Positions 16,008 through 24,216 of a stretch of DNA of 64,000 nt are shown in pieces. The DNA is from Archangium lipolyticum (GTDB taxonomy: Bacteria; Myxococcota; Myxococcia; Myxococcales; Myxococcaceae), in assembly GCF_024623785.1 (NCBI RefSeq), contig NZ_JANKBZ010000002.1, positions 248,001 through 312,000 of the forward strand, given 5' to 3'. Under the pieces are notes generated by a model. The model was not told the origin of the DNA. It ran no database searches and saw nothing but the letters and a program-made list of their open reading frames with translations. The position numbers and the translations under genes were made by a program. Positions within the stretch are counted from its first letter, which is position 1. Every line of letters begins with the position of its first letter.

Positions 16008-19000
16008 ATGGGGAACGAGTCAGCACAGGCACGTCATGCCCGGAAGCCTGCTCCCCAGGCTCCTTCCACCGCGGCCCCGTCCGCCGAGCCCGCCGACCTC
16101 GTCGTGCGCTCGGTGCTGCCGGAGGACCTGCTGGCGGCGTTGGAGAGCGAGCGCTCGCTGTACCGGTGGGTGATGCTCAAGGGCGCCGAGGACGTGCGGC
16201 TCGAGGACGAGTCGCTGCTCGGCCTCACCCCCCAGCCCCCCGCGGACCCGAGCTGGGGTGGGGGACAGCTCATCGGCTTCCTCCCGGACGAGCGCCGCTT
16301 CGTGGGGGAGATCGTCCACGTGGACCCCACCCAGGGGCGCGTCTTCATCTCCACGCGCTCGCTGGGCCACATCCCGCCGGAGGTGGCCTCCGCGGAGCGC
16401 TGGGCCTTCCAGCCCTTCGACTTCTCCGAGGCGCTCCTCGCCGCCTCGCGCGCCTATGACTCGCGCGGGCCCCGCGTCCGCGAGGCGTTGGACCGGGTGC
16501 GCGGCGACATCCCCGATGATGGCGCTGGCCCCTCGCCCGGCCCCGAGGACCTCTGGGAGAAGCCCTGGGGCCTCCTCTGGGGGCCTCCGGGCACGGGCAA
16601 GACGGAGACGATGGCGCGGCTGCTCGCGCAGGCGATTCAACGCAACCCGAAGGAGCGCATCCTCGCGGTGGCGCCCACCAACCGCGCCGCCGACACGCTC
16701 GCGCTGCGCGTGGCCCGCATGCTGTCCAAGGCCGGGGCCCTCCACGCGCCGGACACCACGTGCCGCATCTTCCGGGGCGGCGTGGGCGTGGGCCTGGAGC
16801 TGACGAACGCCTTCCCCGCCGTCCTCCACGACTCGGGCTACCAGAAGCACGCGGCGAGCATCGAGCACATGGAGGAGCGCGTGCGCCGCGAGTTCCTCAA
16901 CGGCGCTCCTCCCTCGCGCATGGCCACCGTGAAGGCCGAGCTGCGCAAGGTGCGCGAGGGCCTCACGGACGAGACGCTCTTCGTCGCCCGGGAGGGCTAT
17001 GCCACCCTCATGGTGCTCACCGTGCACCGCGCGCTGCGGCTCGTGTCCGAGCTGGAGGGCGCCGAGCGCTTCGACCGGCTGGTGGTGGACGAGGCCGGCA
17101 TGGTGTCTCGCGCCGCCGTGGGGCTGATGGCGCCGCTGGCGCGCAAGGTGTTGTTGGGGGGAGATCCGAAGCAGATTGGACCCGTCAGCCGCGCGCTGGA
17201 GGGCGCGGAGCGGCCGGTACAGACGTGGATGCGCAGCTCGCCGCTGTCGCACCTGGAGGATGCCCGGGCCGCGTCCGAGTCCTCGCACGTGCTGCTGCTG
17301 CGGACGCAGCACCGCATGCACCCGCAGATTGGCTCCGTGGTGAGCCACTTCTGCTACTCGGGAATGTTGGAGGACGGCGAGGGCCCGCGCACCCGGCAGC
17401 CGAGGACGGTGGACGTGTACCCGGCCGCGCGCGCCTGCTGGGTGGTACTGGACGAGGCCACCCGGGACGCGCGCCGCGTCTGCCACGAGCGCGGGGAGTC
17501 GGGCCACGGCTACCGGCGGCCCTTCTCGGCGGAGCTGGTGGTGTCGCTCGCCGCGCCGGCGCTGAAGGCGGGCCTCAAGGTGCTGGCGGTGACGCCGTAC
17601 CGCGCGCAGGCGGCGCTGCTGCGCGCCCTGGCCCTGGAGAAGGGGTGGAGCGAGTCGCGCTTCCAGGCCTCCACCATCCACCGCCAGCAGGGCACCGAGT
17701 ACGACGTCGTCGTGGTGGACACCGTGGCCGCCGGGCGTCCCTTCGCCCCGAGCGAGCTCACCCCCATGCTCAACGTGGCCGCCAGCCGCGCCCGCGAGTA
17801 CCTCTTCGTCCTCTCCTCGCGCGCCGAGTCCGAGGCCGCCATCCCCTCGCAGCTCCTGGAGCTGCTCACGCCCGTGGCGCCCTCCCTGGAGCCCCGCTTC
17901 TCGCTCCAGCCCCTGCTGGTGATGCCGGGCGTGCGCGCGCAGGTGGCGCGGCGGCCCGAGGCCCTCGGGCAGGAGATTGAATCACTCCGGGACATGGGGC
18001 CGCTCTTCACCCAGGAGCAGGTGGCCCTCTTCGAGCGCCGCTTCGACGAGGGGCACCACCTGGTGCGCGGCGTGGCCGGCAGCGGGAAGACGTACGTGCT
18101 GGCGCACTGGGTGGCGCGCTACCTCGCCGAGCACCCCGACGCGCGCGTGCTGGTGTCCTTCTTCAACAAGGCGCTGACGCCCCTGCTGTCGCGCCTGCTG
18201 GTGGCGGCCATGCGTCAGCGGCTCGGCAAGCGGGCGCCGCTGATGACACAGCGGGTGACGCTCATGCACATGACGGGCACGGGCTCCTTCGCCCCGGACA
18301 GCTTCGACGCCGTCTTCGTGGACGAGGCGCAGGACCTGAGCGCCACGGAGCTCGCGCACCTGTATTCGCTGGCCCGCCCGCTCACGCGCGGGGAGGGGCC
18401 GCCGCTCAAGGCCTTCCTGCTCTTCGCGGATGACTCGCAGAACGTGTACGGGCACAGCGCCGTGGAGGCCCTGCGCAAGGAGCTGCCGGACGGGCTGGAC
18501 TTCACCGGCCGCGTGCGCGTGCTGCGCGAGGCCTTCCGCTCCACGCGCCAGGTGTCCGAGCTGGCCTTCAACGTGGTGTTGGATCCACTCGGCCTGCACA
18601 AGCTGCCCAACCCCGGCATGCGCGAGTTCATGCGCTCCCACGAGCTGCGCGAGCAGGGGCTGCTGGAGGAGCCGGTGCCGGGGGTGGACGGGCTGTACCG
18701 GCTGCAGTGCACCGAGCGCGAGGGCGTGGTGCCGGTGGTGCGCGGCTTCGACTCGGCGCAGGCGGAGGAGGCGTGGCTGGTGCGCGAGGTGAAGCGGCTG
18801 TGCCAGCGGGAGGGGGTGCTGCCCTCGGACGTGCTGGTGGTGGCCCCCGTGCGCCCGGCGCGGCTGGCCGAGGCGCTGGAGCGCGCGGGCCTGCCGGCGG
18901 TGGCCTTCGGAGGCCGCAGCGGGCAGGACGTGTCGGGCTTCAGCGTGGGGAAGGTGGACTACATCCGGGTGACGACGGCCTTCTCGTGCAAGGGGCACGA

Positions 19001-19226
19001 GAGCCCGGTGGTGTTCTTCTGCGGCGTGGACGCGCTGGACGGCATGTCCTGGATGGAGAGCAAGCCGGGCCGCACGGAGCGTGAGCTGGAGCGCACGCGC
19101 CGCGCGCTCTTCTACGTGGGCGCCACGCGGGCCATGGTGCGCCAGTACGTGAGCGGGCTCTCCTCGGCCCGGTTCACCCGGGTGGCCTGGGAATACGCGC
19201 GGGCCCTCGCCCGGGGCGTCCGGTAG
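16008..19226 (+). CDS. Tandem SF1 helicase (Upf1-like module fused to UvrD-like module)
   Basis: A 1072-residue protein with two complete P-loop modules. Module 1: Walker A GPPGTGKTE near residue 191, DEAG Walker B (VVDEAGMVSRAAVG), arginine-bearing RTQHRMHPQIG, and the late motif STIHRQQGTEYD with LNVAASRARE, as in Upf1/Dna2-type SF1B helicases. Module 2: Walker A GVAGSGKTY near 688, FVDEAQDL, REAFRSTRQ, KGHESPVVFF and VGATRAM, as in UvrD/Rep SF1A helicases. An N-terminal region of about 180 residues may be a nucleic-acid-binding barrel. ATG 15981 is an alternative start. Role in RNA or DNA processing or defence is unknown. Confidence 0.85.
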   Translation: MGNESAQARHARKPAPQAPSTAAPSAEPADLVVRSVLPEDLLAALESERSLYRWVMLKGAEDVRLEDESLLGLTPQPPADPSWGGGQLIGFLPDERRFVGEIVHVDPTQGRVFISTRSLGHIPPEVASAERWAFQPFDFSEALLAASRAYDSRGPRVREALDRVRGDIPDDGAGPSPGPEDLWEKPWGLLWGPPGTGKTETMARLLAQAIQRNPKERILAVAPTNRAADTLALRVARMLSKAGALHAPDTTCRIFRGGVGVGLELTNAFPAVLHDSGYQKHAASIEHMEERVRREFLNGAPPSRMATVKAELRKVREGLTDETLFVAREGYATLMVLTVHRALRLVSELEGAERFDRLVVDEAGMVSRAAVGLMAPLARKVLLGGDPKQIGPVSRALEGAERPVQTWMRSSPLSHLEDARAASESSHVLLLRTQHRMHPQIGSVVSHFCYSGMLEDGEGPRTRQPRTVDVYPAARACWVVLDEATRDARRVCHERGESGHGYRRPFSAELVVSLAAPALKAGLKVLAVTPYRAQAALLRALALEKGWSESRFQASTIHRQQGTEYDVVVVDTVAAGRPFAPSELTPMLNVAASRAREYLFVLSSRAESEAAIPSQLLELLTPVAPSLEPRFSLQPLLVMPGVRAQVARRPEALGQEIESLRDMGPLFTQEQVALFERRFDEGHHLVRGVAGSGKTYVLAHWVARYLAEHPDARVLVSFFNKALTPLLSRLLVAAMRQRLGKRAPLMTQRVTLMHMTGTGSFAPDSFDAVFVDEAQDLSATELAHLYSLARPLTRGEGPPLKAFLLFADDSQNVYGHSAVEALRKELPDGLDFTGRVRVLREAFRSTRQVSELAFNVVLDPLGLHKLPNPGMREFMRSHELREQGLLEEPVPGVDGLYRLQCTEREGVVPVVRGFDSAQAEEAWLVREVKRLCQREGVLPSDVLVVAPVRPARLAEALERAGLPAVAFGGRSGQDVSGFSVGKVDYIRVTTAFSCKGHESPVVFFCGVDALDGMSWMESKPGRTERELERTRRALFYVGATRAMVRQYVSGLSSARFTRVAWEYARALARGVR

Positions 19227-19433
19227 GGGGTGGGCGAGCCTCCCTGACAGGTCCTCGGAGGTGGTCTCCCGGACACATCCGGCCCAAACCCGACAGGTCC
19301 TCCCCTCCGGCCACCCCTGGTGGCTTCGGGCCAACCCCGGAGGTCAGGTGGGTGCTTCGGGGGGAGGGGCTCCGCGCGGCCCGCCCGCATCCGCTCATTG
19401 ACCCCCCACGAGCCGGCGGGTTCAAATAGGGAC

Positions 19434-19646
19434 ATGAGCACCGAGGACACCCAGCGCTACAAGGTCGTGGTCAACCATGAGGAGCAGTACTCCATCTGGC
19501 CGGCGGATCGTGAGAACGCGCTCGGCTGGAAGGATGCGGGCAAGGAAGGCACCAAGGACGAGTGCCTCGCCTACATCAAGGAGGTGTGGACGGACATGCG
19601 CCCGCTGAGCCTGCGCAAGAAGATGGAGCAGGCGAACAAGTCGTGA
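19434..19646 (+). CDS. MbtH-like protein, orphan
   Basis: A 70-residue MbtH-family protein. The conserved pattern is clear: [20 protein letters not shown], then [17 protein letters not shown]. MbtH-like proteins bind and activate the adenylation domains of nonribosomal peptide synthetases. No NRPS gene is in the window, so it would act in trans on a synthetase elsewhere. The usual proline before LGW is missing. The start at 19434 is set by the family's length; an upstream in-frame start would add an arginine-rich stretch unlike MbtH proteins. Confidence 0.88.
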   Translation: MSTEDTQRYKVVVNHEEQYSIWPADRENALGWKDAGKEGTKDECLAYIKEVWTDMRPLSLRKKMEQANKS

Positions 19647-19661
19647 GGCGGTGAGCCGTGC

Positions 19662-20030
19662 TCACTTCTCCTCGGTGGCCGCCGACATCAGGAAGGCCCT
19701 CATCCGCTCGGGCGGGCAGGGCTTGAGCAGCACGGTGATGTCGGGTGGCAGCATGTCTCGCGCGGGCCACTGGGTGGTGTGGAGGGCGCAGTGAAGGCCG
19801 GGAGTGCGGGCGCGCAGGGCCGCCAGCAGCGTCAGTCCATCCATGCCCGGCAGGATGTACGCCGCGACGACCACGGAAGGAGGCTCCTCCTCCGCCATCT
19901 GCAGGGCCTCCTCTCCACTGGTCGCCATGCGCTTGGTCCCCGGCACATCCCGCAGCATCCTCCGCAAGGCGGAGAGTTGGAGGGGGTCCTCGTCGACGAA
20001 CAGGTAGGAGGGCTTGCCGTCAGCGGTCAT
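19662..20030 (-). CDS. Pseudo-receiver (response-regulator-like) protein
   Basis: A 122-residue stand-alone receiver fold. The acidic pair D13/E14 (LFVDEDP), the switch threonines near 85-86 and K103 (LLKPCP) are kept, but the phosphoacceptor aspartate is replaced: the segment VVVAAYILPGMDG has Ala57 where Asp is expected (codons GCG GCG are plain in the sequence). It therefore cannot be phosphorylated in the usual way and may act by protein binding. ATG 20030 is chosen because the fold begins there. It is divergent from an XRE regulator. Confidence 0.8.
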   Translation of the reverse strand: MTADGKPSYLFVDEDPLQLSALRRMLRDVPGTKRMATSGEEALQMAEEEPPSVVVAAYILPGMDGLTLLAALRARTPGLHCALHTTQWPARDMLPPDITVLLKPCPPERMRAFLMSAATEEK

Positions 20031-20111
20031 CCCGAGCCTCCAGGACCTGGCATGTAACGTGACGGGTCCTCGAACGGAGATACTACCCCAGTCGTCCTGG
20101 GAAACCAACCT

Positions 20112-20145
20112 CCCGAGTCATATTGCCACCGGTGAACCACTCGGG
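20112..20145. promoter_or_regulatory. Inverted repeat upstream of XRE gene
   Basis: CCCGAGT (20112-20118) and ACTCGGG (20139-20145) are perfect 7-bp inverted arms 20 bp apart, ending 10 bp before the XRE start codon. A regulator bound here would cover the ribosome site or promoter, fitting autoregulation by the XRE protein. Inferred from symmetry and position. Confidence 0.4.
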
Positions 20146-20155
20146 TCCCGGGACA

Positions 20156-20527
20156 ATGGCAAAAAAGCTGGCAACCAGGCTGGGAGAGAGCGCACGCGCA
20201 GCCCGGCAGCGCCTCAACCTCACACAGGAAGACGTGGCGGAGCGGATCGGCATCGCCACCGAGGTGTACGGGCGCCTGGAGCGGGGAAACATGCTTCCGA
20301 GCGTCCCCACCTTTCGCAAGCTGTGTGCGGTGCTCGCCCTGTCCGCGGACGAGGCCCTGGGCCTGTCCAGTGAGAACCCCGTCGCCTGGACGCCGCAGCC
20401 TCCTCCTCCCGAGGCCAATGAGCCCGCCGAGCTTCGCCGCCTGCTGCGCCGGGCCCGGCAGTTGGACCGTAACTCGTTGCGGGTGCTGAGCCTCGTGGCC
20501 GCGCACCTGGGACAGAAGAACGGGTAG
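20156..20527 (+). CDS. XRE-family helix-turn-helix regulator
   Basis: A 123-residue protein with an N-terminal Cro/CI-type HTH: LGESARAARQRLNLTQEDVAERIG then YGRLERGNMLPSVPTFRKL (about residues 7-60). The C-terminal 60 residues include a proline-rich linker and an amphipathic helix (AELRRLLRRARQLD) that may mediate dimerisation. ATG 20156 is preferred over a TTG 33 bp upstream because the HTH starts close to it. It is divergent from the pseudo-receiver gene and upstream of convergent Bax1. Confidence 0.85.
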   Translation: MAKKLATRLGESARAARQRLNLTQEDVAERIGIATEVYGRLERGNMLPSVPTFRKLCAVLALSADEALGLSSENPVAWTPQPPPPEANEPAELRRLLRRARQLDRNSLRVLSLVAAHLGQKNG

Positions 20528-20541
20528 GGAGGGTGTCCGTC

Positions 20542-21726
20542 TCACGGTGAGAGCCTCGCGCGCAGCCTCTTCGCCGATGGGAATCCATGGAAGAGCACCA
20601 CCTGCGGGTGTGCCTCCAGCGCAGCGCGCTCCTGGGTGTCCTTCGCCAACGCCCGATCCACCCCCAACAGCAGCCCCGCATCCGGCCGTGAGCGCAACTC
20701 CTCGAGCCGCCGCGCCAGGGGGCCCGCATGCCACGCATGGAACAGCTCCAGCGCCACCTCGCGCCGCGTCTCCTTGTGGCGGAAGGTCAGGTCCGGCACG
20801 CACAACCCGGTGGCGCCCGTGTTGCGGGGCAGGGGCAGCAGGTCCAGCTCCCAGTCCGCGTCGTCGAAGCCCTGCGCCAGCGTGGCCACCTCCGGCGGGA
20901 TGTGGCCCAGCGCCGGGCCGTGCGGTGACACCAGCGGATCCTCGTGGCTCAGCACCAGCGTCACCCGGCGCCGGGGGCTCTCGATGGCCGCCGTGAGGTG
21001 CCAGCGCTCGAGCACCGGCACCACCGACAGGAAGCTAGCCAGCTGCAGCCCGTACTTCTTCTGCAGCGACAGCATGGCGCCCGGGCCCTCCACCTCCAGC
21101 ACCCAGTCGTCGCCGTCGCGCCGCACCTCCGCCACCAGCCGGCAGAACTTCAGCCAGCGCAGCACCTTGCGCACCCGCAGCAGCTCCGGCGCCCGGGCCC
21201 GCAGCGTCAGCCGGCGCGCGTCGAAGAGCGGCCCCTGCGCCAGCGCCAGGTTGTAGCGGTCCAGCAGATCCGCGGGCCCCACCGCCTCCCAGTCCCGCAG
21301 CCGCCGGTTGCCCGGGAGGTCCGCGTACAGCGCCTCGCGCAGCTCGGGCAGTGGGCGGGGGAAGGCCTCGGCCAGCCGCGACTCGTAGGCCTCCACCGTC
21401 GCGTCCCCGGGCAGCGAGCGCAGCACCCGGGCCGCCTCGCGGAAGGCCGCCGTGCGCGCCTCGGAGATGCCCTCCGAGGGTTCGTCGAAGAGCATGCGAT
21501 CCACCAGCAGCTTCACCAGCCCCCGCGCCACCTTGGGCCGCGCGTGCGCTCCGGCCCGCAGCCCCAGCGTCTCCTCCACCTCGTCCCGCGTGTGCCCGCG
21601 CCTCGCCTCCACCTCGGCGATGAGCTCGCCCGCCAGCGCCAGCAGCCCCGCGTCCTCCCGCTTCACGAAGGAGGGGCGCAGCTTCCCGTCGCGCACGCGG
21701 AAGAGGAGCAGCTCGCGCGTCAGCAA
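20542..21726 (-). CDS. Bax1-like (DUF790) nuclease partner of XPB
   Basis: A 394-residue protein of the DUF790 family, opening LLTRELLLFRVRDGKLRPSF and ending with a nuclease-like C-terminal domain (GLCVPDLTFRHKETRREVALELFHAW..., a PD-(D/E)xK-like D...E pattern). In archaea the homologous Bax1 protein is the nuclease partner of the XPB helicase in nucleotide excision repair. Here it follows the XPB-like gene and overlaps it by 7 bp, with TTG start at 21726 after AGGAGGAGGG, so the two are translationally coupled. Start at TTG is inferred from the family N-terminus. Confidence 0.82.
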   Translation of the reverse strand: MLTRELLLFRVRDGKLRPSFVKREDAGLLALAGELIAEVEARRGHTRDEVEETLGLRAGAHARPKVARGLVKLLVDRMLFDEPSEGISEARTAAFREAARVLRSLPGDATVEAYESRLAEAFPRPLPELREALYADLPGNRRLRDWEAVGPADLLDRYNLALAQGPLFDARRLTLRARAPELLRVRKVLRWLKFCRLVAEVRRDGDDWVLEVEGPGAMLSLQKKYGLQLASFLSVVPVLERWHLTAAIESPRRRVTLVLSHEDPLVSPHGPALGHIPPEVATLAQGFDDADWELDLLPLPRNTGATGLCVPDLTFRHKETRREVALELFHAWHAGPLARRLEELRSRPDAGLLLGVDRALAKDTQERAALEAHPQVVLFHGFPSAKRLRARLSP

Positions 21727-23102
21727 GGCTCGCCCTCCTCCTGGTAGGCCCGGTGCTGGCGCCGCCGCTCGCTGATGGAGGCCTCGGCCGTCTGCGCCGA
21801 GCACACCTCGTACAGGAGCGCGCGCTTCCCCGGGCGCTGGCGCAGGATACGCCCCAGCCGCTGCACGTGCTCGCGCACGCTGCCACTGCCACTGAGCACC
21901 ACGCCCACCCGCGCCTCCGGCACGTCCACGCCCTCGTTGAGCACCCGCGAGGTGAGCAGCACCGGCAGCTCCCCACTCGCGAAGGCCGCTAGCAGCGCCT
22001 TTCGCTCGGGCACCGGCGTGTGGTGCGTCAGCGCAGGCAGCAGCAGCCTCCGCGCCAGCGTGTACACCGTCTCGTTGTCGTCGGTGAAGACGATGATGCG
22101 ATCCTCGCGGTGCTCCAGCAGCAGGCGCCACAGCACGTCCACCTTCGCGCTCGAGGTGAGGGCGATGCGCCGCTGCTCCCGGTAGCCCCGGTATGCCGCG
22201 CGCCCCTCGTCCGTGCGCTGGCTCTCCGCGAGGAAGCGTGCCCAGCCCTCGGGGACGTCGAAGCGGATGCCCCGCTGGCGGATGAAGGCCAGATAGCGCG
22301 CCCGCGCCTCGTCGTGCCTCGCCTGCTCGTCGGGCGTCAGCGGCACCTCGATGTGGCGCACCTCGTACGGGGCCAGGTAGCGCCCCTGTAGCTCGCGGAT
22401 GTCCGTGCGGTGCACCAGCGGTCCCAGCAGCTCCTCACACACACGCTCGCCACCATCCGTGCGCTCCAGCGTGGCGGTAAGGCCCAGCCGGTACGGCGCC
22501 AGCGAGCCCTCCGCGATGAAGCGGTAGCTGGGCGCCGGCAGGTGGTGGCACTCGTCGCAGATGAGGAAGCCGAAGCGGTTTCCATGGAACTCCGTCTGCA
22601 TCGCCGCCGAGTCGTACGTCGTCACCGTCAGCGGCTGCCGGTCACTCACTCCGCCTCCCAGCATTCCCACCGCGACGCCCAGATGCCTCGACAGCACTCC
22701 CTGCCACTGGGTCATCAGATCCAACGTGGGCACGACCACCAGCGTGGGCCGCTTCACCCGGGTGATGGCCAGCACCGCCAGCAGCGTCTTGCCCGCTCCC
22801 GTGGGCAGCTCCACCAGTCCTCGCCCGCCCGCCTGGCTCCACGCCTCCAGCGCGGCCCGCTGATGGGGGAAGGGCTCGATGGGCTGGGCGAGCCCTACTT
22901 CCAAGGGCTCGAAGCGCTTCGCCCTGTCCTCGTAGGGCAGGCCCAACTCGCGCAGCCGCAGCACCACCTCGCGGTAGTGCCGGGCCGCGGCCCTGTAGAC
23001 GCCGGTACGAGTGTCCCGTTGGAAGAGGGCACGCAAGGCTCCATCGTCCGGAAGCGAGGGCGCCACCAGGGTGCCGCAGTCGAAGTGGAGCTCGGTCGCC
23101 AT
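21720..23102 (-). CDS. XPB-like SF2 DNA helicase
   Basis: A 460-residue SF2 helicase. An N-terminal XPB-type damage-recognition-like region precedes PFPHQRAALEAW; Walker A is LPTGAGKTLLAV, Walker B is the DECH box (LICDECHHLPA), then LGLTATLERTDG, and in the second RecA domain TSRVLNEGVDVPEA and the arginine-finger motif QRLGRILRQRPGK. XPB unwinds DNA during repair. Coupled to the downstream Bax1-like gene. No other nucleotide-excision gene is nearby. Confidence 0.88.
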   Translation of the reverse strand: MATELHFDCGTLVAPSLPDDGALRALFQRDTRTGVYRAAARHYREVVLRLRELGLPYEDRAKRFEPLEVGLAQPIEPFPHQRAALEAWSQAGGRGLVELPTGAGKTLLAVLAITRVKRPTLVVVPTLDLMTQWQGVLSRHLGVAVGMLGGGVSDRQPLTVTTYDSAAMQTEFHGNRFGFLICDECHHLPAPSYRFIAEGSLAPYRLGLTATLERTDGGERVCEELLGPLVHRTDIRELQGRYLAPYEVRHIEVPLTPDEQARHDEARARYLAFIRQRGIRFDVPEGWARFLAESQRTDEGRAAYRGYREQRRIALTSSAKVDVLWRLLLEHREDRIIVFTDDNETVYTLARRLLLPALTHHTPVPERKALLAAFASGELPVLLTSRVLNEGVDVPEARVGVVLSGSGSVREHVQRLGRILRQRPGKRALLYEVCSAQTAEASISERRRQHRAYQEEGEPC

Positions 23103-23399
23103 CGTTGCGAGACGGGAGTAACCCGAACTCCGCGCCAGCGCCAGAGCATGACTTTCGAGGTTGGTTTTTCGCGTCCAGCAGGCCGTCCAGAGAGGAAACT
23201 TGCAGGTGCTTCACCAGCGGGATGTCCCTCATTCGTCCAGGAGTCTACATTCCGCCGGGAGTCGGCTCCGCGCCAGATTTCTGACCTACTTCTCGTGTGG
23301 TCCAGCGAGGGGGCACAGGGGCGGCTCGAACGCCTCCTCGCCGTGAGCGGCACCCTGGTGGTGTCGAAGGAGGCGAGGGTCTACCCTTCCCGCAACCTC

Positions 23400-23810
23400 A
23401 TGATGCGCCGCATCGTCATCCTCAGCCCGCACCGTCCTTCCCGGGAGCTGCTCTCGCGCATCCTCGCGGAGCCGGACCTCTCCGTCGTCGCCATGGCGGA
23501 CGCGGACGAGGCCCTGGACTCCATCGCCGAGGACGAGCCCGCCCTGGTGGTGGTGGATGCGCGCCGGCCGGACGAGGACCACCCGTTGATGCTGGGCCTG
23601 CTCAAGCGGCGCTACCCGCGTCAGCCCCTCATCACCCTGGTGCCCGGACGCCTGCGTGTCTTCGACGGCAACGAGGAGCGCGTGCGCGACGTGCGCGACG
23701 GCTCGGCCGAGGGCCTGCACCAGCTGTTGAGCGAGCTGCAACGGGCCACGAGGGACCTGCTGGCCCAGCACCTGCTGCGCATGCTGCGCCCACCCATCGG
23801 CGAGGCCTGA
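23400..23810 (+). CDS. Atypical receiver-domain protein
   Basis: A 136-residue single-domain protein with a receiver-like layout. The putative phosphoacceptor D53 is present (ALVVVDARRP), but the acidic pair after strand 1 is lost (VILSPHRPS instead of a DD pair) and no clear conserved lysine follows. The C-terminus is a helix (LHQLLSELQRATRDLLAQHLL). Phosphorylation is thus doubtful. ATG 23400 or the next codon may be the start. It lies divergent from the XPB gene across a 297-bp gap in which I see no other gene. Confidence 0.6.
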   Translation: MMRRIVILSPHRPSRELLSRILAEPDLSVVAMADADEALDSIAEDEPALVVVDARRPDEDHPLMLGLLKRRYPRQPLITLVPGRLRVFDGNEERVRDVRDGSAEGLHQLLSELQRATRDLLAQHLLRMLRPPIGEA

Positions 23811-24201
23811 GGAAGGCGGGCCATGGGCGGGGTTGTCGCGCGGGTAGGGAAGGTTTTTCCCACCCTCTCGCATCACCTTTCCGCCTCTCCGGTGCCAGCC
23901 CGGGAGTTTTTTCCGGCCCTGGGCTCGCGCGGCCCTGCCCCAGGGTACGGGTTGGCTCCCAACCTCACGGAATCACGAGCCCTCCGCCTTGGCGCGGGCT
24001 TCGGCACGACTCGTGCTGATGCATCGGTGCGCAGGACGGGGCGGTATCGCGGGATGGGGTTGGACGGGGTGGGTGTGGGCGGTGCCGTGGGGTGCCTCGC
24101 GGCGGGGCGGCGGTGAAGGGGTGGGGGATGGATGGGCCGCCCGCCGCGAGGTGACGGGGTGGGGTCGGGCGATGGGGCGCCCGGTGCGGAGCCCGGCCGG
24201 G
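23811..24201. other. Convergent intergenic region with hairpins and G-runs
   Basis: A 391-bp gap between the 3' ends of convergent genes; no convincing coding frame. It has a bulged GGGT/ACCC hairpin at 23842-23865 that could end the receiver transcript, a dense series of GGGG runs on the plus strand (24040-24175) able in principle to form G-quadruplexes, and a large stem at 24095-24151 (CCTCGCGGCGGG(G)CGG / CCGCCCGCCGCGAGG, one bulged G). Together these probably block read-through from both sides. Confidence 0.55.
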
Positions 24202-24216
24202 TCATCCCGGCCGGGC
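24191..24216 (-). terminator. Perfect 11-bp hairpin over the hydrolase stop codon
   Basis: GCCCGGCCGGG (24191-24201) and CCCGGCCGGGC (24206-24216) pair perfectly around the 4-nt loop TCAT. The stop codon of the minus-strand hydrolase (24202-24204) lies in that loop. No T-run follows, so this may be a stabiliser or a Rho-dependent end rather than a classic terminator. Confidence 0.45.
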
